NCBI RefSeq assembly: GCF_003386195.1
Contig: NZ_QRDX01000007.1
Location: 1 to 64,000 of the forward strand
Length of the DNA: 64,000 nt
Reading direction: 5' to 3'
From: Seonamhaeicola aphaedonensis
GTDB taxonomy: Bacteria > Bacteroidota > Bacteroidia > Flavobacteriales > Flavobacteriaceae
The notes beneath the pieces were generated by a model, which worked only from the letters and a program-made list of their open reading frames with translations, did not search any database and was not told the DNA's origin. Of the stretch, positions 19,964-28,655 are shown in pieces (within the stretch, counting starts at the first letter, position 1; each line of letters starts with the position of its first letter). Made by a program: the position numbers and the translations under genes.

Positions 19964-20305
19964 ATGACGCAACAAGATATTGAACGCGGCAAGAGAAACG
20001 CCATAATTAGTTATATTACCATTTTTGGAGTAATTATAGCTTATTTTCTAAATAATGAAGAACATAAAAAAAGTGTTTTTGCTAGTTTTCATATCAGGCA
20101 ATCGTTAGGGCTTTGGTTAACTTTTTGGGCTTTAGGCTATATTATTGGAAGTTTTGATAGTTGGTTAGTTACTTCTGGGTTCTATTTATTTTTTGCAGTT
20201 CTTTTTATCTACGGCTTTTCATCGGCCATTACTGGTAAAACTCAAAAGGTGCCTTTGGTTGGTGATTTATATCAGAAAGTATTCGCGAACCTAGGTAAAC
20301 AATAA
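19964..20305 (+). CDS. DUF4870-like small membrane protein
   Basis: A 113-aa inner-membrane protein with three hydrophobic helices (about 14-30, 48-70, 73-92). The segment FASFHIRQSLGLWL (about 41-54) is the typical HxRQ motif of the DUF4870 / Tic20-like group. Role unknown. It starts 2 bp after the dihydroorotase-like gene and the esterase follows after 1 bp, so the genes are co-transcribed. Confidence 0.75.
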   Translation: MTQQDIERGKRNAIISYITIFGVIIAYFLNNEEHKKSVFASFHIRQSLGLWLTFWALGYIIGSFDSWLVTSGFYLFFAVLFIYGFSSAITGKTQKVPLVGDLYQKVFANLGKQ

Positions 20306-20306
20306 A

Positions 20307-20960
20307 ATGAACAATAACCTTAGCCTATATCACTTAACTAGACCGTCTAGTTTACCTGAAAATGCTCCTCTTTTAATTATGATGCATGGTTATGGTAGTG
20401 ACGAAAACGATTTATTCTCTTTTGCCGGTGAACTGCCAGATGAACTTTTTATAATTTCGGTAAGAGCTCCCTACCCGATGACTCCTTATGGTAATGCTTG
20501 GTATACTATTAATTTTGATGCTGAACGCGGTAAATGGAATGATAAAGTTCAAGCCGAAGCATCCAGAGATTTAATTGCAAATTTCATTGATGAAGTAACT
20601 GAAAATTATCCTGTAAATAAAGATAATGTTACGCTTTTAGGTTTTAGTCAAGGTAGTATTTTAAGTTATGGTGTTGCTTTTAATTATCCTGAAAAAGTAA
20701 AAAACGTGATAGCTTTAAGCGGGTATATTTATCATGATATTCTACCTGAAGATTTAAACCAAAAGAACTATACCAATTTAGATTTTTATTGTTCACACGG
20801 AAGTGTAGATCAAGTAATTCCAGTAGATTGGGCTAGACAAACCCCTACTTTTTTAAAAAGCTTAAATATTAAACACCTCTACTCTGAATTTCCTGTAGGT
20901 CATGGCGTGGCACCTCAAAACTTTTTTGAGTTTAAAAATTGGTTAAAAAAGCGAATTTAA
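20307..20960 (+). CDS. Alpha/beta hydrolase, phospholipase/carboxylesterase family
   Basis: A cytosolic serine esterase, 217 aa. The oxyanion region PLLIMMHGYGSDENDLFSFA (about 20-39) and the nucleophile elbow GFSQGS (about 112-117) are clear. The catalytic Asp lies in HGSVDQVIPVDWA and the His in PVGHGVAPQN (around 199). Members hydrolyse carboxyl or thioester bonds of small lipids; the natural substrate is unknown. Last gene of the BatA run. The convergent response-regulator gene follows with a weak hairpin between. Confidence 0.88.
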   Translation: MNNNLSLYHLTRPSSLPENAPLLIMMHGYGSDENDLFSFAGELPDELFIISVRAPYPMTPYGNAWYTINFDAERGKWNDKVQAEASRDLIANFIDEVTENYPVNKDNVTLLGFSQGSILSYGVAFNYPEKVKNVIALSGYIYHDILPEDLNQKNYTNLDFYCSHGSVDQVIPVDWARQTPTFLKSLNIKHLYSEFPVGHGVAPQNFFEFKNWLKKRI

Positions 20961-21000
20961 CTATTTAAAACCTTACTATATCTAATTATATAACTATAAG

Positions 21001-21034
21001 CTTTTCATCAATTTAATATTGAAATAATGAAAAG
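21001..21034. terminator. Hairpin between convergent esterase and response regulator
   Basis: Arms CTTTTCAT (21001-21008) and ATGAAAAG (21027-21034), with an inner CAAT/ATTG pair. There is no long T run, so termination is plausible but not certain. Confidence 0.4.
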
Positions 21035-21070
21035 TCAGGGACGATTTATAAATAAAATTGAATTCTATTT

Positions 21071-21775
21071 TTATTCATTAATCACCAATCTAAATCCTTC
21101 ACCATGAATGTTTAATATTTCAACCTTTTCATCTGGTTTTAGGTATTTACGTAATTTGGCAATGTAAACATCCATACTTCTAGACGTAAAATAATTGTCA
21201 TCACGCCAAATTTTAGTCAATGCCAATTCACGAGGCATTAAATCATTTTCATGGAGTGCTAACAGTCGTAACAACTCATTTTCCTTTGGCGATAATTTAA
21301 CAGGATCACCACCATTAAAACGTAAGAAACGTAACTTTGAGTTCAAATGAAACTTGCCTATTTTAAATTCAAACTGCTTACTGTCAGAAATTGTTTCAGT
21401 AGCTTTACGTTGAATGATAGCTTTAATCTTCATTAATAAAACTTCACTATCAAAAGGCTTGTTTAAATAATCATCAGCACCTACCTTATACCCTTTTAAA
21501 ACATCCTCTTTCATAGTTTTAGCAGTCAAGAAAATAATAGGTACGTCTGTGTTTTTTTCGCGTATTTCCTTAGCTAAGGTGAAACCATCTTTGTAGGGCA
21601 TCATGACATCTAAAATACATAAATCGAAATCGTCTTTTTTAAATTTTTCAAAGCCTTCCATTCCATTTTTTGCATGAGTAACCTCATAGTCATTCATCAT
21701 TAAATAGTCTTTAAGGACGGTTCCGAAGTTAGGATCGTCTTCTACTAATAAAATTCGTTTTTTTTGCTCTTCCAT
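21071..21775 (-). CDS. OmpR-family response regulator (RprY-like)
   Basis: A DNA-binding response regulator of 234 aa. Receiver domain (about 7-122) with acidic pocket Glu12-Asp13-Asp14 (VEDDPN), phosphorylation site Asp56 in CILDVMMP, Thr84 and Lys106 (NKPFD). The C-terminal winged helix (about 135-234) has the ENELLRLLALHENDLMPREL and GEGFRLV elements. It starts 2 bp after the histidine kinase and is its partner. The family is close to RprY of Bacteroides. Such regulators bind direct repeats with 10-12 bp period, like the GTTAAA arrays at 23364 and 50116. Confidence 0.93.
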   Translation of the reverse strand: MEEQKKRILLVEDDPNFGTVLKDYLMMNDYEVTHAKNGMEGFEKFKKDDFDLCILDVMMPYKDGFTLAKEIREKNTDVPIIFLTAKTMKEDVLKGYKVGADDYLNKPFDSEVLLMKIKAIIQRKATETISDSKQFEFKIGKFHLNSKLRFLRFNGGDPVKLSPKENELLRLLALHENDLMPRELALTKIWRDDNYFTSRSMDVYIAKLRKYLKPDEKVEILNIHGEGFRLVINE

Positions 21776-21777
21776 GT

Positions 21778-23355
21778 TTATGATATTAAGGGAAGCTTAA
21801 TTATAAAAGTGCTTCCTTTTCCTTTTTCACTTTCTACTGATACATAACCTTGATGATCATCTACAATACGCTTCACATACGCCAAACCTAAACCATGACC
21901 CTTAACGTTATGTATGTCACCAGTGTGTTCTCTGTAAAATTTCTCGAACACACGTTTTGAAGCTGCTTTACTCATTCCACTACCGTGATCTTTTATTTTT
22001 AGAATAATATTGGTGCCTATATTCTCAGTGTAAACCTCAATCTCTGGAGCGTTAGGAGAATATTTTATGGCATTATCTAAAATATTTACTATTACATTGA
22101 CAAAATGAGTCTCATTAGCTAAAACAGACGATTTACTGGCCTCAAAAAGAGTCTTAATATACCCTTGTCTGTTTTCAATAATAAGCTCAACATGCGCAAT
22201 GGCAGTTTCAATCATGTCGTGTAACTTTACACGGTCTTTACTTATGTTTAGTTCGTTTTTCTCTAGTTTAGATATTCTTAAAACATTCTCTACTTGAGCG
22301 TGCATTCGTTTATTTTCCTCCTTAATCATAGTGAGATAACGTTTCACTTTATCTTTATCATCAATAATAGCCGGATTTTTAATGGCATCTAATGCTAGAT
22401 TAATAGTAGCTATGGGCGTTTTAAACTCATGGGTCATGTTATTAATAAAATCTGTTTTTATTTGCGAGATTTTGCGTTGCTTTATGAGCTGATACAAGGT
22501 GCTTGAATAAGCTATAACAATAATTGATGTAAATACAATGGATAGCAAAATCATACCAATTATAGGTGCTAAAATAAACCTACTATCCTTGGGAAAGTTC
22601 ACCAACAACTTATAAGGTGTTTGTCTGTTTTCATCATAAAAAATAGGCACTTTATACGTAGATTCTTTATCGTATTCAAAGTTTTCACTTTGCACTTTTG
22701 TAGCCAGTTCATTACTGTAAATTGCAAACTCAAAGTCTAAATTAATTCCTTCTTCTGCTAGTTTCAACTTCATGAAATCATTGATAGTTTCATTGGAAAT
22801 TCTCTTGTGGATAGGAAAAGTTTTTGCATAAGCTTTAAAATTTTTTTCAAAATAACTTTTCTCTGCTTCTTTAAGTCTGCCACTATTAAGTATGTTAACA
22901 ATAGGGCTACTGCCTAAATCTTTATTATCAATTAAATCATCACCTTGATAAAATTCTAATCTCGAAGTTCCTGTTAATCTTTGAATTTCAAGACTATCTA
23001 AACCAATGTCAAAGAGCGATTGTGATAATTTATAGTTCTCTTCTAAAACACCACTACTATAAATTAGCCTTTCTTTTGTGTTATTGTTTTGTTGATAGAT
23101 AAATAACTGAGATACAGCGCTAGAATCAACTTCGGTTTCTTCGGTAATTAATTTTTGATAAGATTCAAATTTTGAGTTGTACTCATCTTCTTCTATATCA
23201 TTAGAAACCTTATGTAAAGTGGTTAATACACTAGAATGAAACCGTTTTTTTTCATTCTCAACAAAACTCTTTATAAAATAAGCCTGAACGAAAATTATCC
23301 CAATTAAAGATAGACTCATTAAAAGCACCAATAGGATAAATACTTTTTTGCTCAT
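21778..23355 (-). CDS. Sensor histidine kinase (RprX-like)
   Basis: A membrane sensor kinase of 525 aa. Two membrane helices (about 5-27 and 264-285) enclose a roughly 235-residue periplasmic sensor domain. The phosphoacceptor is His309 in NNMTHEFKTPIATI. The ATPase domain has the N box NILDNAIKYSPNAPE, G1 KDHGSGM, the F box EKFYRE and G2 GHGLGLAYV. It precedes its response regulator. Upstream, GTTAA-type repeats overlap a -7 box that ends only 4 bp before the ATG, which suggests autoregulation and a very short or absent leader. Confidence 0.92.
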   Translation of the reverse strand: MSKKVFILLVLLMSLSLIGIIFVQAYFIKSFVENEKKRFHSSVLTTLHKVSNDIEEDEYNSKFESYQKLITEETEVDSSAVSQLFIYQQNNNTKERLIYSSGVLEENYKLSQSLFDIGLDSLEIQRLTGTSRLEFYQGDDLIDNKDLGSSPIVNILNSGRLKEAEKSYFEKNFKAYAKTFPIHKRISNETINDFMKLKLAEEGINLDFEFAIYSNELATKVQSENFEYDKESTYKVPIFYDENRQTPYKLLVNFPKDSRFILAPIIGMILLSIVFTSIIVIAYSSTLYQLIKQRKISQIKTDFINNMTHEFKTPIATINLALDAIKNPAIIDDKDKVKRYLTMIKEENKRMHAQVENVLRISKLEKNELNISKDRVKLHDMIETAIAHVELIIENRQGYIKTLFEASKSSVLANETHFVNVIVNILDNAIKYSPNAPEIEVYTENIGTNIILKIKDHGSGMSKAASKRVFEKFYREHTGDIHNVKGHGLGLAYVKRIVDDHQGYVSVESEKGKGSTFIIKLPLIS

Positions 23356-23359
23356 TACT

Positions 23360-23367
23360 CAAAATTA
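23360..23367 (-). promoter_or_regulatory. -7 promoter box (TAATTTTG) for the two-component operon
   Basis: Exact TAnnTTTG match on the minus strand, 4 bp from the kinase ATG, so the mRNA would start at or near the start codon. It overlaps the first GTTAAT repeat. Confidence 0.5.
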
Positions 23368-23411
23368 ACATTTTAACATTTAGCGCACTTATGTTTTAAC
23401 CTTACATTAAC
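23364..23411 (-). promoter_or_regulatory. Array of GTTAA(A/T) repeats upstream of the two-component operon
   Basis: On the minus strand GTTAAT (23411-23406), GTTAAA (23400-23395), GTTAAA (23377-23372) and GTTAAT (23369-23364) lie in the 76-bp gap before the kinase. The first pair are 11 bp apart and the next is 23 bp on, about two helical turns. Likely binding sites of the adjacent OmpR-type regulator. Confidence 0.45.
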
Positions 23412-23431
23412 AAAAATGTTAAAATTACGAA

Positions 23432-24019
23432 TTAACCTATATTTTGTAGTATGTTTTTATGAACTTCATTAACTTGATTTATAGTTTTTTGTAGTTCAAT
23501 ATTCTGAATTACAAAGTCTGACAACTTCACTTTTTCCTCGTCAGGCCATTGGTTTTTTATAATAGCTGTAATCTTATCTCTTGTAGTATTATCACGCTTT
23601 AATAGCCGTTGGATTCTAATTTTAATAGGAGCAGTTACGGTTATAACATAGTCGCATTGTTTATGGCCGTCGTTTTCAAATAAAATGGCCACCTCTTTTA
23701 TAACATAGGGTGCTTTTTGTTTTAAAATCCATTTTTCAAAATGTTTAGCCACCTTAGGATGGACTATAGCATTCATTTTTTTCAAATAACTAGTATCATT
23801 GAAAATAATGTCTGCTATAAAAGGTCTGTTAAGTTTGTCTTCAATATATACCTTTTCACCAAATAAATTAATCAATTTCCTTTTAATGATTTTAGACCTA
23901 TTCATAAGCTTTTTGGCCTCTTCATCAGCTATATAAACAGGTACTCCCAATTTTTTAAACTCTTTTGCAACAGTAGTTTTCCCACTGCCTATACCCCCTG
24001 TAAGCCCTACAATAGTCAT
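23432..24019 (-). CDS. coaE: Dephospho-CoA kinase
   Basis: Phosphorylates dephospho-CoA to coenzyme A, the last step of CoA synthesis. The P-loop GGIGSGKTT (8-16) and the YIADEEAK segment with a conserved Asp (about 29-36) identify it, and the 195-aa length is usual. It overlaps the YbbR-like gene by 4 bp and is last in a three-gene run. A second CoA gene, coaBC, is about 6 kb away on the same strand. Confidence 0.95.
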   Translation of the reverse strand: MTIVGLTGGIGSGKTTVAKEFKKLGVPVYIADEEAKKLMNRSKIIKRKLINLFGEKVYIEDKLNRPFIADIIFNDTSYLKKMNAIVHPKVAKHFEKWILKQKAPYVIKEVAILFENDGHKQCDYVITVTAPIKIRIQRLLKRDNTTRDKITAIIKNQWPDEEKVKLSDFVIQNIELQKTINQVNEVHKNILQNIG

Positions 24020-24975
24020 TTATTTATTATAAATTCTATTTGTTGTTGATTAATTTTGGCATTCTTTACCATTTCTGGAAACTCTATTAGTTCTGGTACT
24101 AAAAACGACTGATTTTCCATAATTTTTGAATAATCACAAATGACTTTAAAATCATTTAGCTTAATAGATTTAAAGTTTTTTAAACTTACGTAATAGGATA
24201 CATTAACGTCCTTTGGAAAGTATTTTAAATTGACACCACTGGGAACATTAATAATTCTTACTGGAACTTTTAAAGTGCCCTCAGTAAATTTTTCAACTTT
24301 GGCTTTTAGCGTAACATTGGCGTCTGAAAACTTTAAATCTTTACTTTTTTTAGGTAGCTCTAGTTTTGTTTTAAAATCTAAATCCGCTCTAACATCATTT
24401 AAAACAACTTGCTCTGTTTCTAGCACATTAATTTTAGAAACTAGCACATGTGGGCCAATAACCATAACAGAATCGGGTTCTATTGTAATAGGATGACTTG
24501 TATTGTATCCAGCTCCATACTTAATATCGGCGTTTAACTTTACAGGAACATTTTTAACCATATTCTCACCATACCTGAACACCAATGAATCTGGAGTCAT
24601 GCTAAGTAACTGTACTTGTTTGTCAAACTGCGTGTTATTTAGATATGCAACAGACTTATTCCAAAGATAAACCGATTCTTTTTGAGTAACGTCTTTAGAA
24701 AAGTCTATTTTAATTTTGGGTTTATTAATATAATACCTAAACCATCTAAATCCATGTGTTTTAAGCGTCATATTGAGATAGGTAGAGTCTTTTAAAATAA
24801 GTTTCTCTTCAGGAACATTAATTTTTTCAATCTCAAATGCTATGGTATTCGTGTACTCTTTTGAAAGCTTTGAAAAAATTAAAATTAAAAATGAAAAGAG
24901 CAGGAATAAAAGAAACACATTGATTCGTTTACTCCTAAATGATGTCGCTATTTTCGATTTTAATTTTCTAATCAT
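24016..24975 (-). CDS. YbbR/CdaR-like membrane-anchored protein
   Basis: A 319-aa protein with one N-terminal helix (about 19-36) after a basic start, then an extracytoplasmic region of repeated YbbR-type beta units. Repeats can be picked out by motifs such as NVPEEKLILKDSTYLNM and RIINVPSGVNLKYFPKDVNV. In Firmicutes YbbR proteins (CdaR) regulate the diadenylate cyclase CdaA; no cyclase gene is adjacent here, so that role is not shown. Overlaps both neighbours by 4 bp, hence co-translation with coaE is likely. Confidence 0.78.
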   Translation of the reverse strand: MIRKLKSKIATSFRSKRINVFLLFLLFSFLILIFSKLSKEYTNTIAFEIEKINVPEEKLILKDSTYLNMTLKTHGFRWFRYYINKPKIKIDFSKDVTQKESVYLWNKSVAYLNNTQFDKQVQLLSMTPDSLVFRYGENMVKNVPVKLNADIKYGAGYNTSHPITIEPDSVMVIGPHVLVSKINVLETEQVVLNDVRADLDFKTKLELPKKSKDLKFSDANVTLKAKVEKFTEGTLKVPVRIINVPSGVNLKYFPKDVNVSYYVSLKNFKSIKLNDFKVICDYSKIMENQSFLVPELIEFPEMVKNAKINQQQIEFIINK

Positions 24976-25979
24976 TTTTCTTTAAAAAACAACTTTGGAA
25001 AATAGGTCTCAGGGTCATTATTTAAAACAGACACCGCCCAAGTAGATTCTAAAAAACCTAGTCCGTAACCCATAAACTGAACTCCAATTGCTAACAATGA
25101 CATTGCAGCTACTGCTATATTTTTTGTGGTAAACAACGCTACCAAAAATACCACTATAAAGTACAAAATATATAAAAACAAGAGTTTGTTAAATCCAAAA
25201 ATTGCTAACAAAATAGATATGTCAAGCCCTATAATGAAAAAACTTGGGAACCAATAAGTTATTTTTTTAGTTGAAGGATGCCATTTATTTAAAATAGGTC
25301 TTACCAGTCCAAATTTATGAATCTGCGTGTAAAACTTAGACCATGAAATTCGACGCTTATGAAATACTTTAGCCTCTGGGATTAGCTTAGTTTTAAAGCC
25401 TAAATTCCAAAGTCTGATGGATAAATCGGGGTCTTCTCCTGGATGTATACGTCCAAATCCGTTAGAGGCTTCAAAGGCTTTTTTTGAGATACCCATATTA
25501 AAACTTCTGGGTTGAAACTTATCTACACTTTTCTTATTACCCCTTATTCCACCCGTAGTAATAAAGGAGGTCATAGCAAAATTTATAGCCTTTTGGAGAT
25601 TAGTAAACGACTCATGTGCTGCATCTGGACCACCGAAACAATCTACATAAAAATCTGACAAACTTTTTTCAACCTCAGTTAAGTAATTTTTGGGCAAAAT
25701 AACATCACTATCTAAGATGATAAAATAATTACCTTTGGCATGCTGCATCCCAAAGTTTCTGGAATCTCCTGGACCAGAATTATCTTTAAAGAAATATGAA
25801 ATATTAAGTTTATGATAAAAACGCCTAACCACTTCCTTTGATGATATTGAAGAACCATCTTCTACAATAACAATTTCATAATCTGTTGTAGTTTCCATAG
25901 CCAAAAAACTTTGTAAAAGTTCTTCTACTTCGTCTGGTCTATTAAATACAGGAATTATAAAAGAAAATTGTAATTGCAT
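24972..25979 (-). CDS. Glycosyltransferase family 2, membrane-associated
   Basis: A GT2 enzyme of 335 aa: FSFIIPVFNRPDEVEELLQS (5-24), EDGSS (about 40), and the metal motif ILDSDVILP (about 88-96), then GEDPDLSIRLWNLGF (about 180-194) in the acceptor region. Three hydrophobic stretches at the C-terminus (about 242-320) anchor it in the inner membrane. The sugar and acceptor are unknown. First gene of the run with the YbbR-like gene and coaE, driven by a -7 box ending 4 bp before the ATG. Confidence 0.85.
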   Translation of the reverse strand: MQLQFSFIIPVFNRPDEVEELLQSFLAMETTTDYEIVIVEDGSSISSKEVVRRFYHKLNISYFFKDNSGPGDSRNFGMQHAKGNYFIILDSDVILPKNYLTEVEKSLSDFYVDCFGGPDAAHESFTNLQKAINFAMTSFITTGGIRGNKKSVDKFQPRSFNMGISKKAFEASNGFGRIHPGEDPDLSIRLWNLGFKTKLIPEAKVFHKRRISWSKFYTQIHKFGLVRPILNKWHPSTKKITYWFPSFFIIGLDISILLAIFGFNKLLFLYILYFIVVFLVALFTTKNIAVAAMSLLAIGVQFMGYGLGFLESTWAVSVLNNDPETYFPKLFFKEK

Positions 25980-25983
25980 AACA

Positions 25984-25991
25984 CAAATGTA
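25984..25991 (-). promoter_or_regulatory. -7 promoter box (TACATTTG) for the GT2-YbbR-coaE run
   Basis: Exact match on the minus strand, 4 bp before the ATG at 25979. It directly follows the fabI terminator, whose T run is part of the promoter spacer. Confidence 0.55.
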
Positions 25992-25996
25992 ACAAA

Positions 25997-26022
25997 AAAG
26001 CCACCCTTTAAAGGTGGCTTTT
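25997..26022 (-). terminator. Terminator of fabI
   Basis: Minus-strand arms AAAAGCCACC (26022-26013) and GGTGGCTTTT (26006-25997) around a 6-nt loop, followed by TT and GTT. It lies 17 bp after the fabI stop. Confidence 0.85.
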
Positions 26023-26039
26023 AACAGTATATTTTTCTA

Positions 26040-26858
26040 TTATTCTTCTCCTACAAAAGTACTCATAACAGCATCACTCACTCCCATATTGCTAAATCCA
26101 CCATCATTATATAAGTTTTGCAAAGTAACGCGTTTTGTTAGGTCACTAAACAATGTAACGGTATAGTTTGCACAGTCTAAGGCAGTAGCATTACCAAGTG
26201 GCGACATTTTTTCAGCATACGCTATAAATCCGTCAAACCCCTTTACACCACTACCTGCAGTTGTTGGTGTTGGTGACTGGGAAATCGTGTTTACACGAAC
26301 TTTTTTATCTCTTCCAAAGAAGTACCCAAAACTACGTGCTATACTTTCTAAATAAGCTTTGTTATCTGCCATATCATTATAATCTGGAAACACACGTTGA
26401 GCCGCCATATAGGTTAAGGCTACAATACTTCCCCACTCGTTCATAGCATCCAATTTATAAAGTGTTTGCATGACTTTATGAAATGACATTGCAGATACAT
26501 CGGTTCCTTTTTGAGTCCAATCATAATTTTGATCAGTATAGCTTCTACCTTTTCTAACGTTTATTGACATTCCTATAGAATGTAAAACAAAATCTATTCT
26601 TCCTCCTAAAATCTCCATAGATTTTTCAACCAGATTTTGTAAGTCTTGTAGAGAGGTTGCATCAGCAGGGATAATTTGAGAACCCGTTTTTTCTGCTAAT
26701 TCATTTATTTGCCCCATTCTCATGGCAACAGGCGCATTGGTTAATACAAATTCACCTCCTTCTTCGTGAACGCGTTCTGCTGTTTTCCAAGCAATTGAAT
26801 TGGAATCTAATGCTCCAAAAATAATTCCTTTTTTTCCTTTTAATAAATTATGTGACAT
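26040..26858 (-). CDS. fabI: Enoyl-ACP reductase (NADH)
   Basis: Reduces the enoyl-ACP double bond in the last step of each fatty-acid elongation cycle. A short-chain dehydrogenase of 272 aa. The nucleotide-binding start KGIIFGALDSNSIAW (10-24), Tyr150, and the catalytic Tyr160-x6-Lys167 (YNDMADNK) match the FabI class, whose Y-x6-K spacing is typical. The QSPTPTTAGSGVKGF loop (about 207-221) is the substrate lid. Single gene between its own -7 box and terminator. Confidence 0.95.
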   Translation of the reverse strand: MSHNLLKGKKGIIFGALDSNSIAWKTAERVHEEGGEFVLTNAPVAMRMGQINELAEKTGSQIIPADATSLQDLQNLVEKSMEILGGRIDFVLHSIGMSINVRKGRSYTDQNYDWTQKGTDVSAMSFHKVMQTLYKLDAMNEWGSIVALTYMAAQRVFPDYNDMADNKAYLESIARSFGYFFGRDKKVRVNTISQSPTPTTAGSGVKGFDGFIAYAEKMSPLGNATALDCANYTVTLFSDLTKRVTLQNLYNDGGFSNMGVSDAVMSTFVGEE

Positions 26859-26913
26859 ATCTTGGTTAGTTTTATGTAAATATTAATTTGTTGATTTTTT
26901 GTTAAACCGGGTT

Positions 26914-26921
26914 CAAAAATA
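26914..26921 (-). promoter_or_regulatory. -7 promoter box (TATTTTTG) for fabI
   Basis: Exact TAnnTTTG match on the minus strand, 55 bp before the ATG at 26858. Confidence 0.5.
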
Positions 26922-26959
26922 ATAAACTTTTAACTTTTAGCTTTAAACTACCCTCTTTT

Positions 26960-28612
26960 TCAATTGAGTAATTCTTTTGCGTGAGCTATGGCTGAAGACG
27001 ACATTTCTATACCTCCCAGCATTTGAGCAATCTCAACGACACGTTCGTCATGATTTAACTTTACTAAGTTAGTTTGCGTAACCTCATTGACATCTTCTTT
27101 GTATACTTTGTAATGTGTATGTCCTTTGGCTGCAATCTGTGGTAAATGCGTTATAGAAAACACCTGCATAGTCTTACTCATTTCTAACATAATATCTCCC
27201 ATTTTATTAGATATTTCTCCTGAAACTCCAGTATCAATTTCATCAAACATAATAGTTGGTAACTGAATGTATTTAGATAATATAGACTTAATTGCCAGCA
27301 TTATTCTTGATAATTCTCCACCAGAAGCTGCTTTTTTAAGTTCATTAAAACTACCGCCTTTGTTTGCAGAAAACAAAAACGATAATGTGTCTTTTCCGTT
27401 GAAAAGGAAACTATCTACTGAAGTCACCTCTATTTTAAACTGAGCATTTGGCATTCCTAAATCGGCTAATATAAGTTCTAGTTCCGATTTTAAATGAGGA
27501 ATAGTGTCTACTCTACGTTTATGTAATACTTCTGCCAAAGTGTTTAACTTCTCAGTTTGACTATTAATTTCTTGTTCCTTTTTTGAAATGGTTTCATCTA
27601 AATTCTCAGTGACAGCCACTTTTTCTTGAAGTTGTTCCCTAACTTCTATGAGTTCTGAGATATTCTTAGTCACATGCTTTTGCATTAAATCATGCAAAGT
27701 TTTTAACTTAGTATCTACTTGTTCTAAACGTCTTGGGTCTGCCTCTAAACTTTCTTGAAGCATATCAACATCACTAAAAACATCATCTATTTCAATAAGA
27801 CTGCTATTAACACGGTTGAATAGGTCTTCATATTTTGAAGACATTCCAGATAATTTTTGAAACGTATTTTTTAACAACGTTAAGGTTGGTAATGCACCTA
27901 TTTGCTCATCACTTAAAAGTTGGTAGGCTTCAGATAGTTTTTCTTTTATACCTTCAATATTATTGAGTGTTTCATACTCCTCTTCTAAAGATTCTAACTC
28001 TCCTTCCACTAAATTGGCATCTACCAGTTCATTTAATAAAAAGGTGTTGTAATCATGTTCTTTAATAGCTTCAGCTTGAAATACCAAGAGCTCATTTAAT
28101 TCCTTTTGAAGTTCCTTGAAAACTTTTAATTGCAATTGATATGCCTGTAAAGATGTTTCATTATTAGCCAAAGCATCTATTACCTGAAATTGAAAGTCAT
28201 TGTTGGTAAGTTGCAAAGTTTGGTGTTGCGAATGAATATCTATTAAACATTCTCCTAAAAGCTGTAGACTATTAAGATTTACTGGTGAGTCATTCACAAA
28301 AGCTCTTGATTTACCAGATGGTAGAATTTCACGCCTAATTATGGTTTGGGGTTCATAATCAAAACCTTCTACCTCAAAAAGTGATTCCAATTTATAATCT
28401 GAAACGTTAAAAACTGCTTCAATAACGCATTTCTTGGAGGTATCCTTTAAACTACTTAAATCGGCACGTTTACCTAGAATTAATGACAAACCACCTAATA
28501 AAATAGACTTTCCTGCTCCTGTTTCTCCAGTTATTATTGAAAACCCACTATTGAAATCCACTTGTAAATCATCAATTAAAGCATAATTATTTATTGAAAG
28601 AGAAGTAAGCAT
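26960..28612 (-). CDS. recN: DNA repair protein RecN
   Basis: An SMC-like ATPase for double-strand break repair, 550 aa. N-terminal ATP-binding half with Walker A GETGAGKS (29-36); a long central coiled coil (about 150-370); C-terminal half with the signature AASGGELSRIMLAIK and Walker B TIMFDEIDTGVSG. Its layout is typical. Last gene of the bamD-rpoZ-coaBC-DUF4835-recN run, a gene order conserved in Bacteroidota. Confidence 0.95.
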   Translation of the reverse strand: MLTSLSINNYALIDDLQVDFNSGFSIITGETGAGKSILLGGLSLILGKRADLSSLKDTSKKCVIEAVFNVSDYKLESLFEVEGFDYEPQTIIRREILPSGKSRAFVNDSPVNLNSLQLLGECLIDIHSQHQTLQLTNNDFQFQVIDALANNETSLQAYQLQLKVFKELQKELNELLVFQAEAIKEHDYNTFLLNELVDANLVEGELESLEEEYETLNNIEGIKEKLSEAYQLLSDEQIGALPTLTLLKNTFQKLSGMSSKYEDLFNRVNSSLIEIDDVFSDVDMLQESLEADPRRLEQVDTKLKTLHDLMQKHVTKNISELIEVREQLQEKVAVTENLDETISKKEQEINSQTEKLNTLAEVLHKRRVDTIPHLKSELELILADLGMPNAQFKIEVTSVDSFLFNGKDTLSFLFSANKGGSFNELKKAASGGELSRIMLAIKSILSKYIQLPTIMFDEIDTGVSGEISNKMGDIMLEMSKTMQVFSITHLPQIAAKGHTHYKVYKEDVNEVTQTNLVKLNHDERVVEIAQMLGGIEMSSSAIAHAKELLN

Positions 28613-28655
28613 ATTTTAGTTTTCGGTAATATTTAAAAGTTTTGCAAGAAACCAC

